Part shown: positions 45,021-58,464 of the stretch, piece after piece
Layout: each line of letters opens with the position of its first letter
Position numbering within the stretch: position 1 is the first letter of the stretch
Origin: Hetaerina americana
Lineage: Eukaryota; Arthropoda; Insecta; Odonata; Calopterygidae
Assembly: GCA_022747635.1 (NCBI GenBank)
Contig: JAKTNV010000007.1
Location: 9,547,497 to 9,611,496, forward strand
Direction: 5' to 3'
DNA length: 64,000 nt
Position numbers and translations under genes: made by a program
Notes under the pieces: model-generated
The model's database searches: none
The model's input: the letters and a program-made list of their open reading frames with translations, nothing else
What the model was told of the DNA's origin: nothing

Positions 45021-48000
45021 CTACATTAATACCTATTGAAATCTTTAAATTCGTGTTTGCTGAATGTTTGATGTTTGAAAAAATTGATTGGACTTTCGAT
45101 ATACGTTTTACGGGATAAACATCATTGAATTGTGTAAGTAATGTATCTGCATTTTTTAAATGTACATATTTTGAAGTAATTTTCCTCAGGGAGGGGCCGC
45201 GTGACTCTGCCCCCACCCCTCTCCTCTCGCCCCCTCTTCCCCCCCTCTCCTCCTCCGTCGCTACCACCCAAGGAAAAAATGTCGCGTCGTTGTCATGGCA
45301 ACATGGTTGGAGGGAGTTCTCGGCGGCTGGCATCCAATGGAAGGAGGGTTCACTCTGCGTCGTTCGTGCGCTCGCGTTGTCGGCCCAGACACTTCACTTC
45401 CAGCACTCCAGTCACATTCCACTCTTCCAGGCTTCCTCTCCAATCCTGCTCACGTCCTAGGAATCGCGTGGTCTTTCTTATTTGCGATGGAGATAATTGG
45501 TGAAAGATTCAGGGCTCAATTTTCAGCCATTACTATAGCTATCCTAGCTAAATTAATACTTGCTAATCGACCTTTGGGTATAACATTAGTTGGCCAGACG
45601 TCGGCTAAAATGAGACATGCTGGGATACATTTTCCATTGCCTACAGGACGCAAGAAAAAGCGAAAAAGAGGTGTGCAGCTGTTATTATTATTTAATTTTT
45701 CAGTAGTTTTGCCCGAATGATAATATCTTTTGTTCATCTTCTCTTTTGTATCGATTCCTCTCATTTGTTCTCTTCATTTCATCCGTTACGCGCGAAGAGA
45801 TTGTCGTGTCAATACCCCCATGCTTAGTAATAGAGCCATGAGTAATTTCGTGTTGGCACTCCAAATCCCTGGGTGCCATACTACTAAATGACGCTGTGAA
45901 TGAACGATATAGCTCTGTGATGTCAAGGGACTTCTTGAGAACATGTGTGGCGAGGCGTGGGACGAGAGTGGAAAGGCAAATGAATGAGAGTGGGTGAGGA
46001 CTATTGAACCCACACGGTCCCTTAGCCTATTTGGCAAGGCCTATGGCCCAACCCTCTCGTCACGAGCCCTCTTTCGTACGATGCTACCCGTGAGGGAACC
46101 CGTGGCTCATAATGTCAATCTTTGATGTACTATCATTCATTCTGTACCTTCGCTCATTTAGGGTGACTCTCTTCACAACTTCCTTGAAAATGAAATGAAA
46201 TCCTCGCAAAAACGTCGGCGAAGACAATCGCGAGGTTTGTCCGGATAATATGCTGCTCTTCGGAAAAATATTTCCTATAAAATCACCATTTTTACTGAAT
46301 TAATTTCCATTGCTTTCCTGGACCTATTCCCAAGAGTTTTCTTCCAATTTTATTCACGTTCTGCAACTTGGGACTCAATTAAGACAATCTCTTGGAGAAT
46401 TACGCAATCGAAGAACGCTCAGAGATAAGCCTCAGGAGCCACTGGCCCTTGGAAAGGGCGCCTCCCCCGGTGAGGATAAGGGTAGCGGTTCGAGCCGGCA
46501 CGCACTCCACCTGGGCGCGAATTCACACTCTGTTGGCGATGGTATCGGTGGCACTTGGACGTTCCTTGACCACAGTTTGAAATGTTGCATGGACGAGAGA
46601 ATAAGTGAATCATAATTAATGACCATCGGTGAATTCAGAGTCAAGGGGGTAGTTACTAGAGAGGCAGTTAGCATACTTCTTTTCACGGGTAGCATAGGAA
46701 TTGAGCAGATTATCCTTGAAAGATATAAATCCCGTCCCTTTAAGGTGCAAACATGAAATCAAATTTCAACCTACTCAAATCTGTCAATTCTTGTGCGTAT
46801 CCGTCCGTTGCTTCATCATGGCGGTCCAATTTACCGATGCAGTAATAGTTCCCCCCGCGTCAACAGTGAAATCGGATGATGCAAAAGGTTTGATGTAAAT
46901 GTAACATCCAAAAATACAAACGTCCGATGTATAGGATAATTTTTCTCCGCCACGGACCCGAATCGCCCCCCCCCCTTTCGAGAGCTCATCCCTCCTCCCC
47001 CCCCTCCTCCTCCTCATCCATTCGGGAATGAAAAGAAAAGACGAGTGCTGCGGGCACGCGACATTCTTCGGGGCGGGCGAGGTGATTTGGGCGAGTCGAT
47101 GGGAGTGCGCGGAGGGGGGCGTGGCGGGGGGCGGGGGACGAGGTGATGCATAAAAGGGCGCTCTCTACGAAGAAAAGAGAAGAGCGATTGGGGTGCAGTA
47201 AGGATTTGACGACGGGGTGGTGGCAAGGCATAAGGAGGAAGCGAAGGGGGAGAGGGAGAGGGTGGTCTTGACTCTCGGTCAACCAATGAAAAGGAACGGT
47301 GGAGCGTTAAGCCCCCGGAGGGCCCCCCCGTCCCCTCCCGCCTCCCCACTCGTCCTTCTCCCTTCGTCCTCCAACCCCCTCCCCTCACCCCCACCCTCCC
47401 CCACTTCCCCTAATCCACTCCAACAACCCTCCCGAAACCACCTCGTGCTTCACTTGTTTATTAACTTCGTTTTTTCGGGAAAATCGCCGGGATCTGTCGG
47501 TCACGTGTGGCTTTTTATTATTACGATGATGACGATGTGGGAGAAGGGAGAGATGGAGGGTGTGGATGGATGGGTGGGGAGCGGGAGGTGTGGGAGGATT
47601 TCTCATGTGTGTGTGTGTGGGAAAGGGTGGTGGTTGGGGGTGGGGAGCAAATTTAATATAATATGCCTACGTTGGCCCTCCTTACTGGCAGAGTTCGCGA
47701 AATCCGACGAGAGGGCGAGGGATGGGGGTGGGCGAGGGATGTCGCGTTGGGAGGCTGTGTGAGGGTTGGAGGAGGCAACTCCCCTCCCTCCCTACCCGCT
47801 CCCCCCGCCCCCCCCCGCCCCCCCGCCCCCCCGCCCTCTCCTCTGCCAATCGAGCACGACCCAGAATGGGGCGCGCGTCGGTTCGGGGTGTGCGTGCGTA
47901 TTTGGCCCCCAGTGCGTGTGCGATTGAGGAAGAAGGCGCCGGGCGCGTGTGGGAGGCGCCACCCATGTAGGGGCGTGTTCGACGACTTGTGATTGGCGTG

Positions 48001-48389
48001 TAACATGAGAGGGGGAGTGAAGCCAGACATAGGTGACGTATTTTCCAGGAACACCTTTTTTCGGTGTAAACGATAAAATTAGAAATCACTGGAAGTCACT
48101 GGAACCACGTCGTTCACAAACACGGCTTTTAGAGACTTCTAGAAAATTACTAAACTCTCCAGATTTACGCCCGTAGAAGGAGAAGCTTATTATCATTATT
48201 TTAGTTCCGTATTACATTTGCAGGCGAGGCCAGTACGTGAGTTCGAGAGGAACTGGCCAATATATATGGTATCCTTTTTTCTCGGGAACGATTTGTGACG
48301 ACAGAAGTATGGAATTCCACGAATAAAAGTTTGATCTAAAAGAATGGTCCTGAATTTTTTTATCATCATAAATTATTTCAATGGCTAGA
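45021..48389. other. Non-coding stretch with GC-rich island
   Basis: Mixed composition to 46.9 kb, then a strongly skewed GC-rich island (46960-47990). B-box-like GGTTCGAGCC near 46487 and a GGGTTCAATAGTCC on the minus strand near 46003 were considered as tRNA-like heads, but their A-boxes are unconvincing. Confidence 0.5.
46960..47990. other. C/G-skewed island with minus-strand quadruplex potential
   Basis: Polypyrimidine and polypurine blocks alternate. At 47800-47836 four long C-runs separated by single Gs mean that the minus strand carries G-runs of six or more with single-C loops, an exceptionally strong G-quadruplex signature. GGCGGGGGGCGGGGGA-type sequence also occurs at about 47115-47130. 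Coding frames are low-complexity. Confidence 0.6.
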
Positions 48390-48445
48390 TAACGACTGCC
48401 CAACTCCCTCTTGGTGGCAAGCAGTCTTTAAGATGTAGATGTAAC
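48390..48445 (+). mobile_element. CR1/L2-like LINE 3' terminus, decayed
   Basis: CTGCCCAACTCCCTCTTGGT, GGCAAGCAGTCTTTAAG and GATGTAGATGTA resemble the family terminus at 58.70-58.75 kb, including the GTAGAT tail. Only the last 55 bp remain. Confidence 0.45.
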
Positions 48446-48919
48446 TTGCACTGGCAAAGACTTGAATTCCACAGTGCGAAGTGCTTAGTGAAGAGTATTT
48501 CATAGGGTTTAAAAAAATTTAAAATAACAAATGGCCTAAAATTATTTATTAGCCATTAATTTCATTCATACCCCATGGTGACAATCACTGCTAACTGCAA
48601 AAATAATCTCGACATTCACTCAAGGCGTTAAAAATCCAAATCGGAATTGAAAATCATAGAATAGCATTGATAACAAAATAATAAAGAGGGAAGGAAAGAC
48701 AAAAGAATTTTAATAATATTTCTAAACAAATTAAATTTTGTAATTACTACTCTTCAAGTCTCTAAACCCAGGTTTCTATCAATTAAGTAAATCCACCATC
48801 GTTAATTAAAACATGTTATTTGGCGAAATCCAGATGGTGAGATTTAAAATATTACCAGGAGTTTTAGTTTTCCTTTATTCTGCCTTACAAAAATAATCCT
48901 AATCAACAATTGATCTCAA
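48446..48919. other. Non-coding AT-rich stretch
   Basis: Nothing recognised. Confidence 0.55.
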
Positions 48920-48980
48920 TCGCTGAAAGATCTAGCACCTTCTGCCACACCTTCTAATGGCGGCTTGCAGGATAAGACGA
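48920..48980 (+). mobile_element. CR1/L2-like LINE 3' terminus, decayed
   Basis: CACCTTCTGCCACACCTTCT followed by AATGGCGGCTTGCAGGATA matches the family's terminal block with a few substitutions. No upstream portion is recognisable. Confidence 0.55.
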
Positions 48981-50454
48981 AGCTGGTGCAATTTAGAGCA
49001 TGGGTGAGCATAGCTTTGCCCCGTTGGAAGCAGTGTTGCTTGGTCCTGAAGAGAAATCTGTAGATAATTTCAGTGATCATTAGCAGGCCATCTTAATTAT
49101 TACACTAGGCTAACAAGATCAGAAAGACGAGCCAAATGAAGACCATTTCTGGAAGGACATTTCAAATATTAAAGTCTTCAAAACATATATCTGCAAAAGG
49201 ACGACCTTTTATAAAATCAGAGCCTTAGTGGCCCCGATTGGTGGCTCATCCCTTACTCGCCACTGATCTGTAGCCGCGAAGTCGAAGCAATAATCTGACC
49301 CTACTCCCAGTCATCGCAGCGAAAGCAAGGGATCAAAGTATATTGCCCCATCAAAAGGAGCGGCAAGAGGCGAAGATTGTAAAAAAAGTGTAGGAGATGA
49401 CATGCATATATTTCACTCCCTAACGACCATCCTGATGGATGGCATGAGATATCGCGCAATCTTCAAATGTAGCAAACGTGCCCCTCCCCCCTTCCAGCCT
49501 GGAAAACCCTTCCAGGGAACTTTGCGGAGAAGCATGGGGAGGCCTCCTTCCCCTCCCCAGGAGACATCCTGGATTCGTGGCACACAGCGAATATATCCAA
49601 GATGTCGAAAACCTATAAATGGCCATCCGTCACTGTCGTCGACTCTCATTCATTCCTCGCCGCTCCTCCGCTTCGAGGCGATGCAAAGAGTAACTTTTCA
49701 ACTTAAAATCATTTCATATCGTCCAGGGTTGGCAAAATAAAAAAGGTGGCGTTAATATAAATGATGATGTATATTCGTTCCTCTCGGTATACTCAATCGT
49801 CATTTGGATTGGGAAATATTTTTACACGCTAAAATTGAGTAATAATTTGCTAATAATGCTATATAGCATGGGCATTTAGTGGTGTTCATATCCTCCATTA
49901 AGTCCTTAACATTTATTGAAAGAACTGGAATTATATCTCCTTTAAGAAAAGTTTAGACGTCATGTATAATGCATATGCAGTCATTAGTTTTATGTGTAAT
50001 TCTGTACTACACTGGTACGCAGCAGGTAGGCACTATTTCTCCCGATTATATTATGTCATTTTGGCGTGTGGTCGCTTAAAAAATATGTGGGTTCGCCATT
50101 AATAGCAGTGAATTCAGAGGGCGCCAGAAAAGTAAAGATGTGTTGCATCGAGATGAGAGAAGGGAAATGGAGATGGATGGGTTTCCTTCAACTTGCGATG
50201 GGTTGGTGCACCGCCTGGTCTCGTGGTGAGAGAAAGACGAGAATGGTCGAGGGATCGGTGGGCTCCAGTTTTGCATTCTTTTGAGATATGCATCTGCGAG
50301 GGTTCTTTCGGCGTTCGCTCAAAGGGTTGGGATATTTGACGAATCATTAGTGCAGCCCTGAGGTAGAATTCCCATCTATGCTCTTAAATAGAAAATGTTA
50401 TGCACTGGATATATCGGTGACAGAAAGCATGTCATTTATGATGTATTATGATAT
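48981..50454. other. Non-coding stretch
   Basis: No gene or element recognised. Confidence 0.55.
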
Positions 50455-50830
50455 CGTTTTCAATGTCCAATACGATACAGGGTGCGTTCCGAAATTAATG
50501 CAATTGAATTTTCCGCACCGCTTCTATTGTTCGTAGTGGGATCGAACCACTTGGAGTAGGCGGAGGTTTGCCGCGATACCGGTCTCAGTGCTCTCCAAGC
50601 TGTGGAAGCGGCAGGACTCCAGTTATTGAAAACCTCTGCGTGTCACAAAAGACAAACAGAGCGGAAATTTCAATTGAACTAGTGCTACGTATTTAAAATG
50701 AACTTGACTATTTGGACAACGTCATCACTGGTGATGAAACCTAGGCTTTAGAATACGACCCAGAAACAAAACGCCAAAGCTCTGAGTGGCACACCGACCA
50801 GTCCCAGACGCCCAAAAAGGCAGAAGAGAG
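50455..50830 (+). pseudogene. Second mariner-family transposase fossil
   Basis: The plus-strand frame at 50715-50815 reads LDNVITGDET, a stop, ALEYDPETKRQSSEW and TDQSQTPKKA. This is the mariner block around the first catalytic Asp (commonly ITGDESWVYGYDPETKQQS, then RPKKAR). The Trp codon after GDET is now TAG (50742-50744). Upstream, GGGTGCGTTCCGAAATTAAT at about 50480 may be the terminal repeat and TGCAATTGAATTTTC the subterminal sequence. The region between is frameshifted. The ORF is cut at about 50815 and followed by a duplicated GCAGAAGAGAGAGGCAAG. The sequence differs from the 32.8-kb element. Confidence 0.85.
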
Positions 50831-50870
50831 AGGCAAGGGAGTGAAGAATGCAGAAGAGAGAGGCAAGACA
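50818..50870. repeat. Short direct repeat next to the mariner fossil
   Basis: GGCAGAAGAGAGAGGCAAG occurs at about 50819-50837 and, as TGCAGAAGAGAGAGGCAAG, at 50849-50867. The two are separated by a 12-bp GAGTGAAGAA-containing linker. Confidence 0.8.
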
Positions 50871-51489
50871 ATCTTGTCTCCTTCTCGGAGAGAAGTTTTT
50901 CTTGCTGTTGTCCGTGGTTGTACTGTCTTTTTCGGAAACCAAGCAAAACGCGGAGCGTAAATTGGAAAGATTTTTTAAGGGTAGTCATGATGTAAATACA
51001 CTCTGAAACCACGTGTATCTAGTTTAAACTACACCGCAATTAGTGGAAGAAGATGCAAAAATTTGCCGAGATTCGATTATGAACGGAGGCCTAGTTATAT
51101 TTGCTGCTTTCGTGAATCTTCCAAAAGGGAGGGAATCCTTAAATCCGTCTGTTCTGTAAAATATTTATCAGCCTTTTCATAGATGATCCCATTGAAAAAT
51201 AGGGTGCGTATCATCACTTAAATGAGATAAATCAGGGTATGAGCTAACTTCCTTCATAATTTCTAATGGTGTCAATATCTAATGTTAATTTTCTCCCCTC
51301 TAACTTCCCTCAACCCTTCAGCACCAGAGTGATATTTGTCTTTTTTCACATTTAAAAGAAATGCATGCGTGTGTTCCAAAGAATTTAAGAAATATCAATG
51401 AGGGAGTAGTTACGGATTTATATGTTTTGATAATTTTGATATAGTGAGATCACTTCAGCTTCAGAGATCACGCGGGAAGGGGATACAAA

Positions 51490-51530
51490 TCACGAATGCA
51501 ACCATTGCATTGCAACCGTTGCATTCGTGA
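51490..51530. repeat. Hairpin with 13-bp perfect arms
   Basis: TCACGAATGCAAC (51490-51502) pairs with 51518-51530. The 15-bp loop contains another GCATTGCAAC copy, so three TTGCA-type units lie in a row. Confidence 0.75.
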
Positions 51531-53960
51531 CTAGCATCGTATTGGTCATTTAGTGAATCCATAGCGTATTCTAGGCCCAATTTAAACAATTTTACACTAA
51601 TAGTGTGCAAACGATAGGTAGTTTAACGCAGGTACACATATGTCTTTCGACGAGGAATTGCTGTGGAATCTATATCTGTCTTAATTATATTCGGGATTGC
51701 CATATGCCACCCAAGTGAATGACCCTCGTTTTTGGTGCTGTATTGGAGTTTGGTGATTGATTGGGAGAATAAAAGTCAAGGCAACATTGTTTAAGTATTT
51801 ATGTTAATTAGACGATTGAAATGAAAAGTGGCAAATGCCAGTGAAAGCCTCTCTATTCCTATATTCAGCAAAATTGAGGGTAATCCAAATAAGCATGGCC
51901 GAGAAAAAAATAAAGGATTGAGACAGCGTTATCGCAAAATTTTAATGGAAATGAGGGAACGCCAAGAAATGGAGCTTAAATAATGAATCGATCGACATGA
52001 ATGACCAATTTTAAAGGAATTTAAAAAAAATTGAAAATTTACTGAATGGGAGAAAATGGCTCGATCAAAGAACTTCTCTACTTATGTACATAAAACTACT
52101 TACTACATACGCATATACCGCTTTCAGGAAACCAACAGTGCCCACTTCCATTCTAGACACAAGTCGTTCAAATGGGCGACAATATGACCTCCGTGTCGAT
52201 AAAAAAAAAATTCCACTGTAGTAGGTGGGTGTCTTGCGAAGTTTTTTTTAACCGCCTTTCCTTCAGTCTTCGAATGTTCAACGTTTCCACTCGCTCTCTG
52301 TCGAAGTCTGCATCCGACTTCATCGCGTCATTCAAATCGCGTCTCTCGGAAGACTGATATCCTCAATCGATTGCATCCGCGTGCGAGATTCGATCGATAT
52401 CGTATCTCACCGATTCCCTGCCCACACTCGACGTGAGCTGTATGGTGCAGCAGATGAAATGTTTCAGTGACACAATATTGTGCAAACCTCTTTCTAAGAT
52501 TATTGCGCCGAAAACAACTGAAATGGCCTTTGAACCATTCATTCATTTCGCCATCATGTTTCCGACACGTGAAATAATTTCCGTCCAACTTAGGAAAGCG
52601 TGTGAAACATCAGAGAATAGGACTTGGGATGTTTCCTTTCGCGTCCTTTAAAATGAAAAGGCTTGCGGTTGCGAAACTCAGTCGGGGTTGAAACACCAAT
52701 TTGTTTTACCTTCTTAAAGCTCAAGGCAGGCTTATAGTTTAGCTTGCGTTTTCGTCTATTTGGGATATTATGACTATTAAGAGACGTTCACAGTTGCTTC
52801 CTTCTTAAGCACTAGGATATATGGTGACCGATTCCTAAATGTATTGGAGACGGAATTGTCTAAAAATGCATATCCATAAAACCAAGGGATGAAAACAGGA
52901 ACGGAAACTTCGGCGCAAAAGATATTGTGCATTCCGCTACAATAATTCTTTTTCTATTCCTCGTGAGAACTACGCATGTGCTGGCACATATCCAACTCAC
53001 TTATGGAAAATTCTGGATTTGGTTTCCATTTTTTGAACCAAGACTCTCGCACGTGTGTGTGTAATTGTGGAAACAGATGGCGCTCGTGTTGTATGAAATC
53101 AGAAGACCTCCGCACTGTGGCGCGGAGGATATGAGGTTGCTTGGCACGCGAAGCTACAGGGATAGTTTTATTAGGGGTTTCAATGCAAGCAACTTCTACC
53201 TTGTGAAAGCAAAAAATAGGGCGAACGTCTCTTGTTGATGATTGATGAAGAATGTTCTTATTGACGTCATGTCCTCAGACCTCTCTAATTTTCGAAAACA
53301 AAAGCACAATTGCACCAAGTCTCCGCATTGGTGTGTGTCCATCACTGACGGATTATACCCTTTTTTTGTCATTATTGCGATTCCACCAGACCATATTTGT
53401 AATGAGTGGTGACATATTGGTACGCGCAAAGAGCTATGCGGATATTTCTACTGCTGACTTAATGCGCAAACCTTGTACTTTTCGCGTTATGAGTCTATAA
53501 TATGTATTTATTTATGCAATAAATACACAATTTCCAAAGGCTTCCGCCGGATATACTGGCGCGCCCCTCCTTCGCCGTGTACGCGAAGGTGTGTGAGTCG
53601 GTTGGGGGGGGGAGGAGTGTTACCACCCCCCCACCCCTTCCACCGTCTCTCTTCACCCACGCTGTCTTTATTTCCTTCCCACGAAGAAGGCGTTCTGTGC
53701 CCGGATATATTTTTTATCCATTCCCCACCCCCTCCACTCTTCCACCCTCCGCCAACTCCACCCCCCCCCACCATCCCACACCCTCCGCACCCAATCGAAC
53801 GGAGAGGGACCATTTTTTATACTCCTTCGACACCATCCCTCCCCAACCCACTTTCATCCCCCAACTACACAATCTAAAAATCCCAATCCTCCTCCCTCCG
53901 AAACCTTCCCTCCTCATCTTTATATACATGCACACGCAGGTAAATACTCTTGTGTATGTG

Positions 53961-53962
<2 letters not shown>

Positions 53963-54021
<59 letters not shown>
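53963..54021. repeat. (TA)n microsatellite
   Basis: About 59 bp of pure TA within a pyrimidine-rich island, followed by TGTATACATATACGTGTGTG. Confidence 0.97.
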
Positions 54022-54025
<4 letters not shown>

Positions 54026-57000
54026 ACATATACGTGTGTGTGTATATATATTCACGCACGACACAAGTATATGCGGTGCGTCAGCCTTCTTCCTTTCTCC
54101 CTCCCACTCCTCCCTTTCCCCGCCCTCCACCCGCCAACGACCACCCGAGGGTTGAGTGGGGACGGGTGGTGGGTTGGAGGGATTGACGAACTCCTACCCG
54201 TCCTCCCTCCCCCCTCCGGTTGGCATAGAGGGGCATAATGGGACGTAGGGGGGGCGTCCCCTCTCTCAAGTATACGGGGCTTATCCGAATTCGGCTTAGA
54301 CGATGCACCTCCCGGGAATTCTAATCGAACGTCTATCGCACCGCCAGTGGATGTACCGACATCACCGAAGATAAAGTCTGGCTGAGAGCAGCAGCGAAAT
54401 ATTTATGCATTTGATGCCCTGTCCCCGGGCAAACAGAAGGAAAGGGGGAGGGGGGGGGAAGCGTGCTTTATTGAATTTCACCTTTGCATGATTTTGGACT
54501 GTGCCGCGTGAATGTCAAATTCTTCGGCAGGGAGCGGAACCACAGAACGCGCGAATTATTGAAAGCTGAAATCCTCCGCTCTCCTCTGCAAATATCATGC
54601 GTCATACGTGATTCTTCTTCGGGCTCCTTTGCTCTTAAGAACCGACCATACTTCGGAAAAGAAGTCCTTCGTTTCCAGCCATTGTTTCATACATTCGTTC
54701 AACTAGACCCTAATAGTTAGGGTACCCATGGTAATCTCATTTAAAGTAGGGTATGAGCATTATTCCTCCACTCTGTGTTCATCATAGGGTTATTTTAGTG
54801 GTTTTTTTTAAATTTCCTGTTGAAATGCCTTTTCGTGAATTACTTATGTACGTAGAAGTATTTTATTTTGTTAATGATCACTGGAAATCGTTTAAATTTT
54901 AAAAATAGAGACGTTTCAGGCGTGATATGGTGGAATATCATGATTTATTAAATTGGCATTATTCCACAAAATAAAGTTACATTGAAATCGGTGGCAATAA
55001 GTTTTATTTTGTGGAAAATTGCTAAATTTTATTCAATTGTTTGATCAGAATCGTTTAAAACGTTCAGAATTATTCTTTGACGAAAAATGTTTTTAATCAA
55101 AAGTTAAATAAATAAAATTTTCAATTAATTGGTATAAATTAGTTTTTTTTATTAATATCACGTATCAAATACATAAACTCCTTTTCTCCGATTGCTCTGC
55201 CCTCCTCGGAACTGGCATCAATATCGATTAAATGTATTTGATGTCTTCTGCGTGGTATTACTCGCAAGATTATTTTCTCCTGAGAATAATACTAGCAAAA
55301 ATTTCTCGCTCGAAGATATATTTTCCTATTCTTATTAAACAGGTTTCGGTGTTATCGTGCTCTTTCGAGATTAGTGTGGAATTTGGAAAAAAACACAAAA
55401 TTCGTCGCCAGCCTGTTCGAGTGTTCTTCATCTTGGCGAATCTCTGATTTATCCTCGGAGTCTTTCTGTTTTGCCTCCGGGGAGGGTGTTGCGTCTGCAG
55501 TGGTGGACGTGACTGACGGCTAAATCCTTCCGCTGAGGGTGTCCTTGTAAGATGTCAGTTCCCACTGATTATTATGGTGGCGGAAACATTCGAATGGTGC
55601 TTACACAACGGCACCATGGAACACTTCCCGAAATTTCCCCTCGGATCTAATTGGACGATTGGCCGTGGACGACGTGGCGTTGACAGGCCACTTACTTGGT
55701 GTAGAACATTCATTTGGCTGCAGACCTGTAGGCTTCCGATTTTTAAATCCGTGTGGCAATTCTGGACACCCCGATGAAAAGCCAAGATCTGTTATTTGCT
55801 GGGTCCTGGAACTTTTTGGAGAACCTTGAACGACATTGGAGGACGAATCGCGCATTACCCCACTATAGAGTCAATTTTGTTCGCCCAGGGGCTTAAGAAC
55901 TAACCGTAGCGTCTGTTCTCGGGCCCCTTCTCCGATTAAAGAACTCATTGAAATCTTCGCGTTCACTATATTAACTAATACGCTTAGCGTTAATTGGACA
56001 TTAAACGATATACTAAGATGATCACGTCATGATAGAGCTGGATATTTATTGCGTTTATATTTTTTACTGAATTTTTAATAAAAATAAACTCGTGGATAAA
56101 TTTATTATAATCAAATATTTGTGCTATTTACGAAAACATATAGTCAGCAAAAAACGATAGAAATAATAATCAAGCGTATAGTTTAAATTAGATTGTACCT
56201 TGGTGCAAAGGTTAAATTTCTGTGGCTTAACCTCACTGGCAAGGCTAATGTATAATTGGTATTCTGTTAAGTACTTCCCGATTTCACAATTTTACGGTTT
56301 TCGAATCAACACAAAATCCCGGTTGCGGGTCCGTCCGTTGCTGATGTCCTTGACCTGGTAGGTTAAGTCCTTCGAATCGACGAATCGGGAATCATCAGAA
56401 GGCGTGTGGACGTGCGTTTGGCGCCACTTCGGCCGAAGGGTCCCCCGGCACATCGGGTCAGAGGTCGACGCATAGGGTACAAAGGCGCCGTCCGTCCCGT
56501 TAGAACGCGACGGAGGGTCGAGCGGAGGGCGCCTGGAACGATAACCCTCCAAGAGTTTTCCTTTGAAATTTGGGAGTGGTGGAGAATTTCGGAGAAATAT
56601 TATCTGCGGACTTTTAACTTCCGGAGACTCTTGTGTGCCGCATTGGGTAAAATTTGATCGAATTTATTGCGTGGGAAACGAGGAAATGGGATGGAAACAA
56701 GATTGATTGATTTTAAAGGAAATTATTAATTCGATCGGTTTCTGCCACCCCTGACTCGTTCGCACCTTGACTCGCTCGCGCTTGTTCTGCCTGTTGCCTT
56801 AAATGGACTTAAATGGACGGTGGTTTTTGTGCACCATCAACTGTTTCTTAATTTAAAAATGAAAGGAGAGTATGGATCAAATGAGTCGTTTAGCAAGGCA
56901 ATGAATGAAAAACAGAAAGACAATCCTTAGTATTGAAGACATTTTGGCTCTTGCGATCTCGTGCACTATACATTTAATGTTTAAAAGCCAAATATTGTGA

Positions 57001-57842
57001 AGTTATGAAATCTCCTGTGAATTTTTAATGCATATATATTTTCATTATATCTTAGTATTTTGACAATGTCAGGGTGCTATGGTATTTTCATACTGTCCTG
57101 TTGAGAAATGTTTTGTTTTCTTTTCCTGTAACGATCAATCACCTGTATGGGTGTCATCATAATATCCAAAAGGTGTTGCAATCCAAATCATGAAAAATTA
57201 ACGTTCGTTATTTCTAAACTGGCATTTCAGATTTAGAGTGTATTTCCCTCCAGGGTGAAATGTGAAGGACTGCAGAGGCGTACAACCAAGCAACGACGTG
57301 GTTCACAATAGTTTCGTGTGAGTAATTGACTGAGCCGTGGTTACCCATCAGTCATAGGTTAAGCCTTGATGCTCATTGGTGTACCAAATGGTGGCAAAGT
57401 GCCCGCGCCCTCGTTCGGCAGCTATTCGTCAAAAGTTGGTTGCCGAGGTTAAATATTTGAGGCCATAATTTACAGCCATTTGAATCGACCCGTCCACTTC
57501 TCCCATCGTCCATTTCGATGTGGAACCGTTAGCAACAAGCACATTTTCTCTGTCGTGCATTGCGATGCTGGTCGCGTTTGAACCATTAAACATCTTTCAA
57601 GTGGAATTCATCAAAAGCTTCAAACACCCGCGCAGCGAACCTCGAAAGTCGGAGATCGGCGGCCTCGACGAAATGCTGAGAAAAACTATACTGAAGGCTA
57701 ATAATGTATTATTTTGTAATTATTAATAGATACAATTAGTAATAATAAAATGAACAGTGATAATTTTTTGGTTTATTTCACTGAATAACCTGAATAGACT
57801 TATAAATACGGACTTATACATACGGACGGTGAGCCTTTATTT

Positions 57843-58464
57843 TTGCATCGTTTAGTCGGCACCAGGTCTAAAATGCCATTAACATCAGTATTGACTACGG
57901 CAAATCAAGTTGAATATTTGGGGGCTGTTCTAACACCACGCCTTTCATGGGGAGCACATATCAGGACAATATGCGGCGGATCAGCTTTAAAGAAACTTGG
58001 CTTCATAAAACGGGTGGTGGGGGAAATGTAATGAAAAAGTTAAAGAGAGGTGTTATTTTGCTCTAGTTAGACCTCATTTGGAATATGCCGCAAGTATTTG
58101 GGATCCGTGGGAGAAAATTTGGCAAAAAGAATTAGGTAAAGTCCAGAGAAAATCCGCTAGATTCGTTAAAAATTGTTATGATAAGAATACAAGTGTGACA
58201 GATCTCTTAGGGGATTTAGGCTGGGAACCACTTGAAGTGCGGAGAGAACAAGCAAGGCTTAGACTTTTAGAAAGGTTCAGAACAAACGAGTTTAACTATG
58301 ACACTGAAGGAATTATAATGGTCCCACACTACTTAGGTAGATCAGACCACAAAGATAAAATAAGGGAGATAGATTCCAGGACAGATAGGTACAAATACTC
58401 ATTCTTTCCCCGAACAATCAGAAATCATAATAGTAAGAAACCGAAGTCACTTTATAAACATTGA
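57843..58464 (+). pseudogene. CR1/L2-like reverse transcriptase C-terminus, one frameshift
   Basis: The first frame (57843-58031) reads ANQVEYLGAVLTPRLSWGAH then ALKKLGFIKRVVG, the conserved sequence just after the polymerase domain of LINE reverse transcriptases. A 1-base difference in the G-run at 58017-58022 shifts to the second frame: NEKVKERCYFALVRPHLEYA, ASIWDPW, KVQRKSARFV and LGDLGWEPLEVRREQARL, ending at 58464. Upstream polymerase motifs and the endonuclease are missing by 5' truncation. The 3'-UTR and tail follow directly. Apart from the single frameshift no stops occur, so this is one of the younger copies here. The clade (CR1/L2 group) is inferred from the C-terminal pattern and the tandem-repeat tail. 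Confidence 0.85.

Larger units (their letters stand above)
50871..57842. other. Non-coding stretch, no gene recognised
   Basis: AT-rich DNA with a small hairpin at 51490-51530, a pyrimidine-rich island and (TA)n tract at 53570-54240, and moderately GC-rich patches near 55.6 and 56.5 kb. No protein or RNA gene is supported. Confidence 0.5.

Noticed and set aside
45478..45720. Possible piggyBac-like C-terminus (IHFPLPTGRKKKRKRG)
   Set aside because: The resemblance to the HFP-x-PTG-type end of piggyBac transposases is only a few residues long and the following Cys-rich domain is missing.
45970..46060. Minus-strand tRNA-like head with GGGTTCAATAGTCC
   Set aside because: B-box-like only, stems do not form convincingly.
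46430..46515. tRNA-like head with GGTTCGAGCC
   Set aside because: B-box only; no acceptable A-box at the right distance and no second copy in the window.
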